A stretch of DNA of 64,000 bases from Thinopyrum elongatum (lineage: Eukaryota > Streptophyta > Magnoliopsida > Poales > Poaceae): positions 546,547,368 through 546,611,367 of the forward strand of contig CM022303.1 of the NCBI GenBank assembly GCA_011799875.1, written 5' to 3'. Position numbers and translations under genes: made by a program. Shown piece by piece: positions 1-8,999 of the stretch (position 1 is its first letter; each line of letters opens with the position of its first letter). A model generated the notes under the pieces. It ran no database searches. It was not told the DNA's origin and saw nothing but the letters and a program-made list of their open reading frames with translations.

Positions 1-932
1 CCGAGATCATGAAAAACAGAGCAACCAGGGGAAACGCCATGTCCAATCTCCAATGGAGAAACAAACTCATCACGCGATGAGCATCACAAGCAGAGCATGT
101 ATGTCTCGCCATTTTATAATCGTACGAGCTCGAGCGCATCAGATGCACGCAACTGCTGCAGGCGCAAAGGCACCTGGGCGTTCGGTTATGCTTGGCGCTC
201 TCACTCCCATAACGCATTCTTGAAAGTGTATGATTGAGTAGTGTTGTTTGTTAGGCAATTACTGAAGAAAGAACTAAAGAAGTGGTGCTGTTAGTTAGGC
301 TGCTGCTCTTGCCATGAGCCCACGTTTCGTGGCTATATTGTCTCTGGCATCATTAGCAGCTGGGGGTCAACGACGAAACGAGAGTATGTTCACTTCGGAG
401 GAAACACAAGACTTTTGATCAGACTATATGTCTTACACGCGTCAGTATCTGTTCTGTTCTTGCTGATGGTGATGGATCGAATCTTGACTTAGGGGATGAA
501 AATCCCGAAACCGATCTATGGTTAGACTCATCACCATCGGCGTCCGTGCATGGTTTTCTTCTTGTAGCCTTAGCCTAGGAGCTGTATACTTTTCGGTTTG
601 TTTTTGTCTTTTACCATAGAGTTAGTGGTTGCCTGGTAGAGCTACTGTCGTGAGGCACGTGCGGCATCGTGTTTTTTCGGTCGAATTTGTTCGGTGGCTG
701 GAATTTGCTTCATAATAATAGTACATGATTGTGTCCATCAAATGATGCAGAGAGCATGGGGGGTTATCCTTCCTTTCTTGAAAAATAGCAGATATCCGAG
801 AGCAGGTACCAGGATGTTCGGTTGTGATCAAGTTGTGATGGTTTCTCCCAAGGAAGTGTTTCAGCTATGTACTTTTCCCCAGAGGACATGAGAAGTTTTG
901 GGTTCCGACAGATAATGCTCATATTATATTTA
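1..932. other. Unclassified sequence, no gene recognised
   Basis: No reading frame over about 70 codons and no recognisable domain on either strand. There are no obvious terminal repeats. It forms the left flank of the Helitron that starts at 933, so it may be old intergenic sequence or a remnant whose other end lies outside the window. Confidence 0.5.
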
Positions 933-1059
933 CTAGCAAAAGAGCCCATGCGTTGCAACGGGAGAAAACAATACTACAGGACCCTAATCCAATAACCATG
1001 ACTCAAGACCCCAATAGATCCATGTCATTTATTTGAACATGGCATCCCATCTATGTTGC

Positions 1060-1087
1060 TCCTCTCTCTCTCCCTCTCTCTCTCTCT
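1060..1087. repeat. CT-rich microsatellite
   Basis: A run of CT dinucleotides interrupted by CCC, inside Helitron 1. Simple-sequence tract with no further meaning that I can see. Confidence 0.8.
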
Positions 1088-1235
1088 GCATATGATGAAC
1101 ATCAACTTTCTTTTTTCCACACGATGTTTTACCGAGGCACGCATGTGTGGTTATTGATGGTTTATTTTGTCTTCAATCCGATGTTGATGAGGTGTTCATT
1201 GGCAACACGGATCGGCCTCGGTACGGAAAAAAGAC

Positions 1236-1402
1236 GGACTATGCGCTATTGCTTAAAAAATTACACCATAAATAAAATTTTAAAAATATTAAATGGGTGA
1301 AATAACATCATATTCAGATTGTACGCATCGCTATTGATTAAAATTACATCATAAATAGAATTTTAAAAATGTTAAATAGGTAAAATAACATCATATTCGG
1401 AT
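1236..1402. repeat. Imperfect tandem duplication inside Helitron 1
   Basis: Two adjacent ~80-bp copies share the order 'gctattg..aaattac..cataaat..attttaaaaat..gttaaat..aataacatcatattc'. The second copy carries scattered substitutions, so the duplication predates recent time. Confidence 0.7.
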
Positions 1403-1744
1403 TTACACATTAATTTCATATATAATAATTTAAAATTGGAGTTACGGTTTAACATATATGATTTTTTTAAAGCATTTGTCACTTATAGTTGAATTGCGGA
1501 TTAATTAATAAGAGCGGCATGGGTTTTCTTGAAAAATATGGAAAACGATTCGTTTTTTTTACTTAAGTCCGGACTATGGGTTTATTTCACATAAACAAGA
1601 GGGGGTTTCCGAAAAAATATAAAAACGATTTGTTTTGTCACTTAAGTCCAAACTGCGGGTTGATTTCGGGAAAACACAGAGGGGGCTTCGTAAAATGATC
1701 AATGAACTGGCAGAAGCACTACTCGCTTTATTATTAGATAGAGA

Positions 1745-1893
1745 TATTATGTTTTATTCAGAAGCTGGAAAGATGGATGTGGTGTGGATGCAAAATCAAA
1801 TACAAGATTATGTCAGATTGAGACATGATACATGAATGGAACATGTTCGATTTATTCAAAACATGCATATAGCACACACATACACGAGGAATA
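1745..1893. other. Host sequence between two Helitrons, with a short direct repeat
   Basis: Short interval separating the two Helitrons. Its last 15 bases (around ATACACGAGGAATA) recur just after the 3' end of Helitron 2 at about 18421-18436. This implies that the pre-insertion site had a ~20-bp tandem repeat with the AT insertion point between the copies. Confidence 0.55.
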
Positions 1894-2035
1894 TCTCTAC
1901 TCCTAATGTCTCAGTTGATAGGATTGCGTTTACGATTTTTTTTCATCCCACCATTTTCGTCCGGTTTTTTTTCAACTGGTTTTTTTCGTCCCTGCACGCC
2001 ACGCCACGCCACGCACTATCCCATCCTGCCCACCC

Positions 2036-2345
2036 GCACGCACGTGTGACGATCCCCTCACCGCCGCCCCCTCTCTGGATCGCCGCCGCCGTCTCTCCGG
2101 ATCGCCGCCGCCGCTCCGGATCGCCGCCATCGCCGCCGTCTAGATCGCCGCCGCCGCCGTCTCTCCGGATCGCCGCTGCCGCCGCCGTCTCTCCGGATCG
2201 CCGCCCCCGCCGCCGCCGTCGCCGCCGTCTGGATCGCCGCCGCCGCCGTCTCTCCGGATCGCCGCCCCCGCCGCCGCCGCCATCTGGATCGCTGCCGCCG
2301 TCTCTCCGGATCGCAGCCACCACCGCTGTCTGGATCGCTGCCGCC
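2036..2345. repeat. GC-rich minisatellite (GCCGCCGCCGTCTCTCCGGATC units)
   Basis: About 10-12 imperfect copies of a 20-33 bp unit combining a CCG triplet tract with TCTCCGGATC. It sits at the start of the Helitron and is followed by a plausible splice donor (CAG/GTATGC at about 2420), which suggests a transcribed GC-rich leader exon. Both strands stay open because the unit length is often a multiple of three; those ORFs are low-complexity artefacts. Confidence 0.8.
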
Positions 2346-2708
2346 GTCACACAGAAGACAGTGCAGGAGCTGCCGCCACCTGCGCTAAAACCACCTGAGC
2401 GCCGCAACAAGAGTGCACAGGTATGCGCTAAACTCATGATCTGGCAGATTGAAAAGCAACCTGTAACAAACTCATGTACGGCCTTCCTCGACTGAACCTT
2501 TATGGAGACTGAATTACAAGTTAAACTCATGACTAAACCTGTAACAAACTGCACTTCTGGACCGAAGTTCTTTGCCACAAACTGTACAAAAGCAACCTGC
2601 AAATATTAAGATCTTCGATGCCTTTTGATAATGATGGAACTTCAGGTATGCCGGCTGCAATGAGATGAACAGTTGCAAAATCAGATCCCAAGGTCAGAAT
2701 AGAGTTAT

Positions 2709-2910
2709 GAAAAGAATAGAGTTACATCTCATTTGTATGCAGTACATCTTAGTCTCCTGGGAGAAGAGAGTTACATTTCATTTGTATGCAGTGCATCTTA
2801 GTCTCCTGGGAGTTTTACAATTTTGATTGTCATGAACGGCTTAGTCCTATCGTTCTTTTTTTATATGTTACAATTTTCTTTGGCATGACCGGCTTAGTCA
2901 TACCTTTATT
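2709..2910. repeat. Two small tandem duplications in probable intron
   Basis: Copies near 2712-2762 and 2768-2818 share 'gagttacat..catttgtatgcagt..catcttagtctcctgggag' (period ~57 bp). A second pair near 2817-2855 and 2868-2910 shares 'ttacaattttc/g..tttg..catga.cggcttagtc'. They lie in the non-coding part of the Helitron between the leader and the basic-repeat exons. Confidence 0.7.
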
Positions 2911-2959
2911 TTTTTATAGTTACATATGAGGAATCCACAAAGTAAGGCAACGGAACAGA

Positions 2960-3570
2960 CAACAGCGGCGGATGTACCTCCAGGTATATGTTCAGCTATA
3001 AATTTTGCTATGTCGAACAAATGTGTTGCAGGCCCGATGGAGGGGACAAGTTGACGACTATAACCCGTATACTATACTTGTAGCTGATGATGTTGATGAG
3101 ATTTACACAAGTGGATATTATAATTTGTTGCTTTCTATGTGATCAATCAGCCCTAACAGACTTAGTCCAGACCAATTCTAACAGATCAAGCGTGTGACTT
3201 GTAGGAGTCCATACTACTCCGTCGGAACGGATGATACTTGAACAGACCGATGGTGATAGCACATATGATGCTCCATGTATATGTTCAGCTATAAATGTTG
3301 CTATGCTTGTCAAACACCATCCCAGGAGACTAAATGTGTTGCAGGCCCGATGGAGGGGACAAATGTTGCCGACGATGTTGACAATATATACCCAAGTGGT
3401 CCAGGTATATGACAGTGCAAATTTCATGCTTTTTATGTGATCAATCATAACTAACAGATTTGGGCACAACCATTTCTAATGGATCAAGCGTGTGACTTGT
3501 AGGGGTCCAGAGTACTCCGTTGGAACAGATGATACTTGAACAGCCCGATGGTGACAGCACATGTGTTCAT
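2960..3570 (+). repeat. ~297-bp direct duplication, exon-like segments
   Basis: The block beginning near 3173 (GATCAAGCGTGTGACTTGTAG, GAACGGATGATACTTGAACAG) recurs near 3478. A neighbouring block (GTATATGTTCAGCTATAA..GTTGCAGGCCCGATGGAGGG) occurs near 2980 and again near 3275-3357. These look like duplicated exons with flanking intron in the 5' half of a Helitron gene. Coding frames are short and interrupted, so no product can be assigned. Confidence 0.65.
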
Positions 3571-3939
3571 CAACCTTCTCATCTCATGATGCCTTATTTC
3601 TCTCTAATTTTTCATTTTATTTTACATGATGCAGACAACCGTACAAGTTCATTCCTATATAATGAAGCTTCGTTGCCGGCTCCGAGTAATCTGACACAGG
3701 ATTATGGGACAGATGTAGCACAAAGTGCAAATGGTAATACCTCATACGTCTTGCATGTGATCTAATTTGTGGTTAAAGGGGTTTATGTTGTTCCACCTGG
3801 ATACTTCATATATTAACGTAGCTTATGTCATTTATGTTGTTCCAGTTGCTGTACATGCTCCTGGTCGTGATGCCTTAGAGGTTTTACCTCTGTCAGATGC
3901 AACATCCGAACACATAGCACATAGCGACAGGATCTGTCG

Positions 3940-4775
3940 TGAAAAAAAAAACATAACAGACGAAAAGAGGGAGCAGAAAAACACCTAGAGGCGAGCTGCT
4001 TATCGGAAGAATAAAGAGGATGGTGCGGTCAAGCTCCAAGCTGAAAATCAACCTACCCTTACAATGACTGGTATGGTTATTTAATGTTTACTTAATACGA
4101 TCAACAATGAATACCTTGCACTTATCCTCCGTTGACTACTCTCACATCTGGTTTCATTAATGACAAAGAACTATCTAGCATCCAACTTAATAACGAGGAA
4201 AAGAGGGAGCAGATAAAAGCTCGAAGGCGGGCCGCTTATCGGAAGAAAGATGATGAGAGTCCCATAAAGCTAAATACAGATGTGCAGAATGTTGCACGGC
4301 ATCCTCTCGGTGATATCACTAATGCGTATCAACCATCCTCTATGGACCTTGACGAAAGAAAGGAGCTGATAAAGGCACGGAGGCGAGCTGCTTATCGAAA
4401 GAGAAAAGAGGAGGCTACCGTCAAACAACAGAATGAGAATCTGTCTGCACTTACGATATCAGGTAAGAATGTTTTATGTGTCGGCGCTACAATGATAGTA
4501 TATACTCCCGATTGTCCATAATATAAGGTTAATATTGGACGAAAAGTGATGAGGGTACCATCAATGTAGAAGCGGATGTGCAAAATGTTCCCATATCCCC
4601 TCCCGGTGATATCACTAATGGGCATCAACCAACCTCGTTGTACCTCGACGAGAAAAAGGAGCAGATAAAGGCTCGGAGGCGAGCTACTTATCGAAAGAAA
4701 AAAGAGGAGGCAGCCGTCAAGCAACAAAATGAAAATCTCCCTACCCTGACGATATCAGGTAAGAATGTTTTATGA
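3940..4775 (+). pseudogene. Basic-repeat exons resembling the N-terminus of a Helitron Rep/helicase protein
   Basis: Four related units encode a strongly basic motif of the form REQIKARRRAAYRKKKEE, followed by KQQNENLPTLTISG and a splice donor (GGTAAGAATG). Cores lie near 3960-4070, 4195-4290, 4345-4465 and 4640-4760. The linkers contain LGDITNAYQPSS-type sequence. The first unit carries an in-frame TAG ('KNT*RRAAYRK'), and units 2-3 and 4 are in different exons. As I recall, grass Helitron helicase proteins commonly start with such Arg/Lys-rich repeats before the Helitron_like_N domain, so I read this as the surviving 5' part of a deleted Rep/Hel gene. No HUH or helicase motif follows. A different basic nuclear protein is possible. 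Confidence 0.5.
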
Positions 4776-5300
4776 CAACTCTACGATGATAGTATATACA
4801 TTCTTAGTTGCTTGACAACCGTTTGTGCTTGACGGCTAACCATTCTTGCTGTTTTAGGTTTTCTATTATCGCAATGTTTCTGGCAATATACGTGTCACAT
4901 AGTATACTATGATATGTGTAATATGAGATTCAGGTATAATGGTTAGCCTGATACAGACCTTGAACATGCACTGCAAACTGTTGTTTACAGTTTGATTTCT
5001 CAACCTGATGAAAACCCTATTTAGAAAAGGATTTCATAGAATTTGTTGTTATTCTTTTGGCAGTTTGATAATATATCAAAAAATTTGCTTGATGGTAAAT
5101 TTCTTGGCATCCTTTTTATCCCCTTATTATTCTGATTGGTCAAAACTATAAGTGCAGAGCATGCATGGTATATGTCAATGTCCTAATACATTTGATACAT
5201 TGAAGTACAAGACCATATGTATGCTCTAAAGGATCAAAGCATACATGCTCATGAAAAGGAGGAGTTCTTTTTTATATTTCATGTACTTTCACCAGAACGA
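4776..5300. other. Non-coding part of Helitron 2
   Basis: AT-rich, no reading frame or repeat that I recognise. It lies between the Rep/Hel-like exons (plus) and the captured gene fragments (minus), probably residual intron and breakpoint sequence. Confidence 0.5.
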
Positions 5301-5379
5301 TTATTTTGGATATACTTCACTGGCCAATGAAATCCACATCGATGAAGCTAAGCAAACTATTTTCAAAAACAGTACGTTG

Positions 5380-5660
5380 ACTCTCAAAAGTTGGCACATC
5401 GATGAGCTTTGAACATTCTCAAAGTGTGGATTGACTACATGTGCATAATGTCCTGAGGCTATGTAATCAAATCCCAAAGTTTTTGCTTCTAAGAAAGCTC
5501 TTGTGGAAATGAACAAAGTTGAAGAAAATTATACCTCGATGTATAAAGTGTGCAAATCCACATCAAATTTTATTAGTCTTACAGAGAGCATCTTGGTCTG
5601 GTTTACCACCATCATACTCTTCAACAATATGAAAAACCTAGATATTAAATCCATACAACA
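5380..5660 (-). pseudogene. Captured fragment resembling MnmA/TRMU tRNA 2-thiouridylase
   Basis: On the minus strand the segment at about 5400-5505 encodes FLEAKTLGFDYIASGHYAHVV. This matches the family block FLE..LGxDYIATGHYARV that follows the tRNA-binding region of MnmA/TRMU (ATP-dependent 2-thiolation of the wobble uridine; organellar in plants). Just upstream in the same orientation (about 5565-5635) a second piece reads HIVEEYDGGKPDQDALCKTN, which aligns loosely with the family's HIIxEYxxGRTPNPDxLCNxR segment, whose catalytic cysteine follows NPD. The joining intron contains stops. No P-loop N-terminus or second catalytic cysteine is visible, so this is an exon-shuffled relic, antisense to the Helitron. 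Confidence 0.55.
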
Positions 5661-5710
5661 GGTCAGGAAGTAAAAAAAAAAAAACTCATAGTAGACAAGA
5701 GTTATTACCT

Positions 5711-5838
5711 GTACACATCTTGGAAAGCATCCAGAATTCTCAATTCCTCGTGTGTTGCTTTATCCCCTAAAATTCTGAGAGCTTCATCAAGTTGTTGTAT
5801 AACTCCACCGAACCACCAAACCCCAAGTCTTTGTAACC
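5711..5838 (-). pseudogene. Captured exon of unknown host gene
   Basis: A clean exon on the minus strand, bounded by a CTGCAG acceptor and a CAG/GTAATA donor, with an open frame including QQLDEALRILGDKATHEEL and RILDAFQDVYR. It is amphipathic and probably helical. I do not recognise the family. Orientation and position suggest it was captured with or near the MnmA-like fragment. Confidence 0.45.
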
Positions 5839-5839
5839 T

Positions 5840-8388
5840 GCAGCCATAAATCAATGAGTAGTGCCATCACTTGCAGGAGAAGAACATGGGTCTATGTAAA
5901 GAACAAATTAAAATAGAGCAGATGCCTCCTTCAAAACTTAAACATAATTCACTTTGTACGTGCCCTGATGAGCAGAAGTAGTCGTCCAGTGGGTTCTACG
6001 GGCGACGACCATTTAGGGAAGGCGGGGTTAAAGCTCATCGCAAACAGCACAGCTGCAGCTTTGCACCACACAACCAAAGCAATCATTTTCTCATGTGCGT
6101 TCGCATCCAGTCTCCATCCCAAGCCTCAACTACTGCAACCGACGACTGCCGACGACCGCCTACGGTGCCGACGGCGGCACGTCCGCCGGACTCCCTGAAC
6201 CTCAACTCCTCAATGCCCTTCTTGACAGATCACAACCGTCTCTTCGATTGGAGCCGCACGTCGACGCCCCCGACGCGGGCGTGCCTTTGATCCCTGGACC
6301 TCAATCCTGAAGTGCACCCTGGTTAGTGCACTAGCAGTTACTTCAATTGGTCTGAAGTGCATTAGTGCTTGGTTAATGGCAGTTTACAGTCGGTACTGGT
6401 TACAGACTTACAGTACGCATCTCCTTTTTTTTGGACTACTTGATTGAGATGTGATGGTAATTTGTTCATTTAGTCTTCTCCACTCCATTCAATGAAGGGC
6501 ATTGGTTAATTGCTACAAAATTTGATACATTAGAAATTTCTGATTAGGTAGTATTGATGGGAAAGCAACAGACTATGCAGTCCATTTTTTAAAAGAAAAT
6601 AAGAAGAAGAAATCACTGAGCACCAAAACTTGTCCTGTTAAAGTGCAGGAACTCGTACTCTCTGAATGTATTACCGCCTGAGTTTTGCTCTGGCCATTAA
6701 AAAAAGGTCCTGTTTAGTTGTCATTTGATCATGAGATGTGCTCTATTCTTTTGGAATCCCAAAATTTGCTTTGTGTGAACAAATTAACTGGTCCAAAACT
6801 ATCTAATTTAAAGTAGTAGCCCCATAGCTCAAAAACTAAAAAACATAATCCAGTCCCCACGTCAGTTCCCTCCAATATTTGTAGTGAAACATCCAGTGGC
6901 CAACCATTGTGCTAACGATCCACGAGATACACTCGGATCAAACCTGAACAAGCTAAAAAATGTTAAACTGAGCACACCTCCAGAGTCCAGAACAGTTCGA
7001 GTCCATCGTCGAACCCAGAGGGAACTGGGAAGAGAAGGCGGGTGTGCAGAAGAGAGGGGGAGAGAGGCGCGTACCTGTAGAGGATGGACCTCTGTCAGCA
7101 TAGGTGCACCTGATGGAACCCCCATCCAACTTCCACCACAAAAACCCATCCTTGGGCAAAGATTAACAAAATAAATATTGGCATTAGATGACTCTAAGGA
7201 CTTGTAGTGTCTCTAAGTCATGAACATATAGTCACATGATAGACCTCTGTTAGCTAAAAAAGATTATTTGGCATTAGATGGCTGACTTTTAAGCACAATG
7301 CAAAATTCAGTCATGAAGCCATCAGTTCACCACACACATGTACATATGTACTGAAAACTAAAACATGTCAAAGCAGTAGACAAGCAGTTTTTAGGGCAAG
7401 CGGTAGACAAGCAGTTTTTAGAGCAAGCAGTAGACAAGCAGTTTTACTCATAAATGAGGACATGAACAGATGAGGACATGAACAGATGAACAGATGAGGA
7501 CATGAACAGAAGTGCTAGGTGCATATAAATTCAGAGGACACTTTGCTGAATTTATATGCACGGTGCACCAGCAAAGTGCTTCTACAAGTACTCCTAGCAG
7601 TTCAGAACTGCAACTACTCCTACTGCAAACAAAATTCAGTAAATTTCAGTGCATCTACTGCAAACAAAATTCAATGCATCAACTCCATGTACTCCTAGAG
7701 TACTCTTTCTTTGAAATTCAGTGCATCTACTGGAAACAAAATTCAGTAAATTTCTAGCAACTACTCCTACTGCACAACTAGTTGAGTGAATTAAGCATGC
7801 AGATATACCTGCCATAGCTTGATTCACATTGATGGATTCAGACTACTACTGCCGGCACTCCCTGTTTCTTGGCTTGCTGACGAAAGAAAGCAACCAACCA
7901 ACAAATTCAGAGGAGGGGAAAGCAAGCAAGCAAGCAGGCCAAGAGAGCAAAGGAGGGGCTTACCATCAGCTATGCAGGATCCGGGCGAGGTAGCGGTTGC
8001 TGAGACGGTCGATGGAGATGCCGAGGTCGCCGGCGCGGGGGCGTTCTGGTTTCTTGGCCTGCTGAAGCAGCCGGAGGCGGGCCACGACGGCGCGTGCTTC
8101 GAGCTGGACGAGAGCGATGTCGTGTGGCCGGCCGGCGGCAGCGGTGGGGACGTGGACGGGTGGTCGGCCACGCCGGTGGCTGAGGCGTCAGTGCCCCCGC
8201 GGCGCGTCGCTCGGCGCACGCCGTGTCACGGAGCTTCCAACTGTCGTCGCTCCTTGCGGAGGGCGGCGGCGTCAGGGAGCTGTCGTCGCCCTGGCCGTGC
8301 CTGTGAGGCCGGGTCATGGCGCCGCGCGGCACATCAGGGAAGAGGAAACCACATCAGGGAAGGAAAGAAAGGAAGAAGAAGAGGAGGA
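5840..8388 (-). other. Captured gene region: introns, GC-rich first exon, tandem repeats
   Basis: GC-rich segments at about 6080-6300 and 7970-8340 have long open frames on several strands, as expected for 5' exons of grass genes. On the minus strand the 7970-8340 block ends in a possible donor (GATG/GTAAGC near 7965). The interval also holds a 27-bp tandem repeat (7380-7455, 'agcagtagacaagcagttttta', ~2.8 copies), a 16-bp repeat (7458-7510, 'gaggacatgaacagat') and a dispersed 'ctactgcaaacaaaattcagt' repeat (7615-7760). No product can be assigned. Confidence 0.4.
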
Positions 8389-8971
8389 TGTTAGAAATTT
8401 AGGGTTTGCGGTCTACCCCCTAATTCCTCTGCGCTTATCCGTGGTGCCGCTCACAATTCGCATCTCTGAGGCTAGGGGGTAGGGACCTTCTTATACTGTC
8501 TTTCCAAAGAGTCCACCTCTTATACAGATATAAGATTCCTAGTTTTTCCACTAGTTTCCGGGATAGAATCCAGATCAAATTACCAACCACGATCATATTT
8601 GTCTGTTAACGGATTCTACCCGTTGTGTCCCCGGAGCACGCGCTTGTGAGCAACGCGCCATAATAGAGTGTAAATTCCTCTAATTATGTAGATCAACATT
8701 AGGGTTGTAATCTAACTATACGATCTAGCTCCTTCCAATCATCGGTGTACCCGGGTAGTTTTTCCAATATATATAGCATATTGTGTTCCACTGATAATCG
8801 ACCAGCTTCCTTAAGCATATAGCTTAAGTACATTCCAACAAGTGATAATTCCATGATAATCATGTAAAGTAATTCCATGCATAAATACATTTATAATTTC
8901 ACAATGAGGTATTCCGGATATTAACAATTCCAAGTAATTTGAATATAGTTGTAGGACACATAATTCCAACA
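8389..8971 (-). repeat. Copia 1 3' LTR
   Basis: Begins TGTTAGAAATTTAGGG and ends ATTCCAACA as read on the plus strand. Pairs with the LTR at 12961-13543. Confidence 0.93.
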
Positions 8972-8990
8972 TCTCCCACTTGTCCAAAAC
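8972..8990 (-). other. Copia 1 polypurine tract
   Basis: On the minus strand this reads GGACAAGTGGGAGA directly before the LTR's TG. It is the typical Copia plus-strand primer and fixes the element's direction. Confidence 0.8.
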
Positions 8991-8999
8991 GATCATTCA

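Larger units (their letters stand above)
933..1744 (-). mobile_element. Short non-autonomous Helitron (Helitron 1)
   Basis: Read on the minus strand the element begins TCTCTATCTAATAATAAAGC just after a host A (position 1745) and ends with a GC-rich hairpin (CCCGTTGCAACGCATGGG), a short spacer and CTAG before a host T (position 932). A 5' TC, a 3' CTRR, a hairpin 10-12 bp from the 3' end and insertion between A and T without target duplication define Helitrons. At 812 bp it has no coding capacity and would depend on a Rep/helicase in trans. Its ends match those of the larger Helitron at 1894-18412 (shared TCTCTA start and CAACGCATGG hairpin). Confidence 0.75.

Noticed and set aside
1836..2602. 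219-codon ORFs on both strands over the GC-rich repeat
   Set aside because: Low-complexity Pro/Arg/Ala translations of a CCG minisatellite whose unit length is often a multiple of three; no domain and equally open on both strands.
7381..7510. CRISPR-like direct repeats
   Set aside because: Contiguous 27-bp and 16-bp tandem repeats without unique spacers in a plant genome; ordinary minisatellites.
7819..8482. ORFs of 120-191 codons on both strands
   Set aside because: Overlapping frames in GC-rich captured first-exon sequence; none has a recognisable domain and they conflict with each other.
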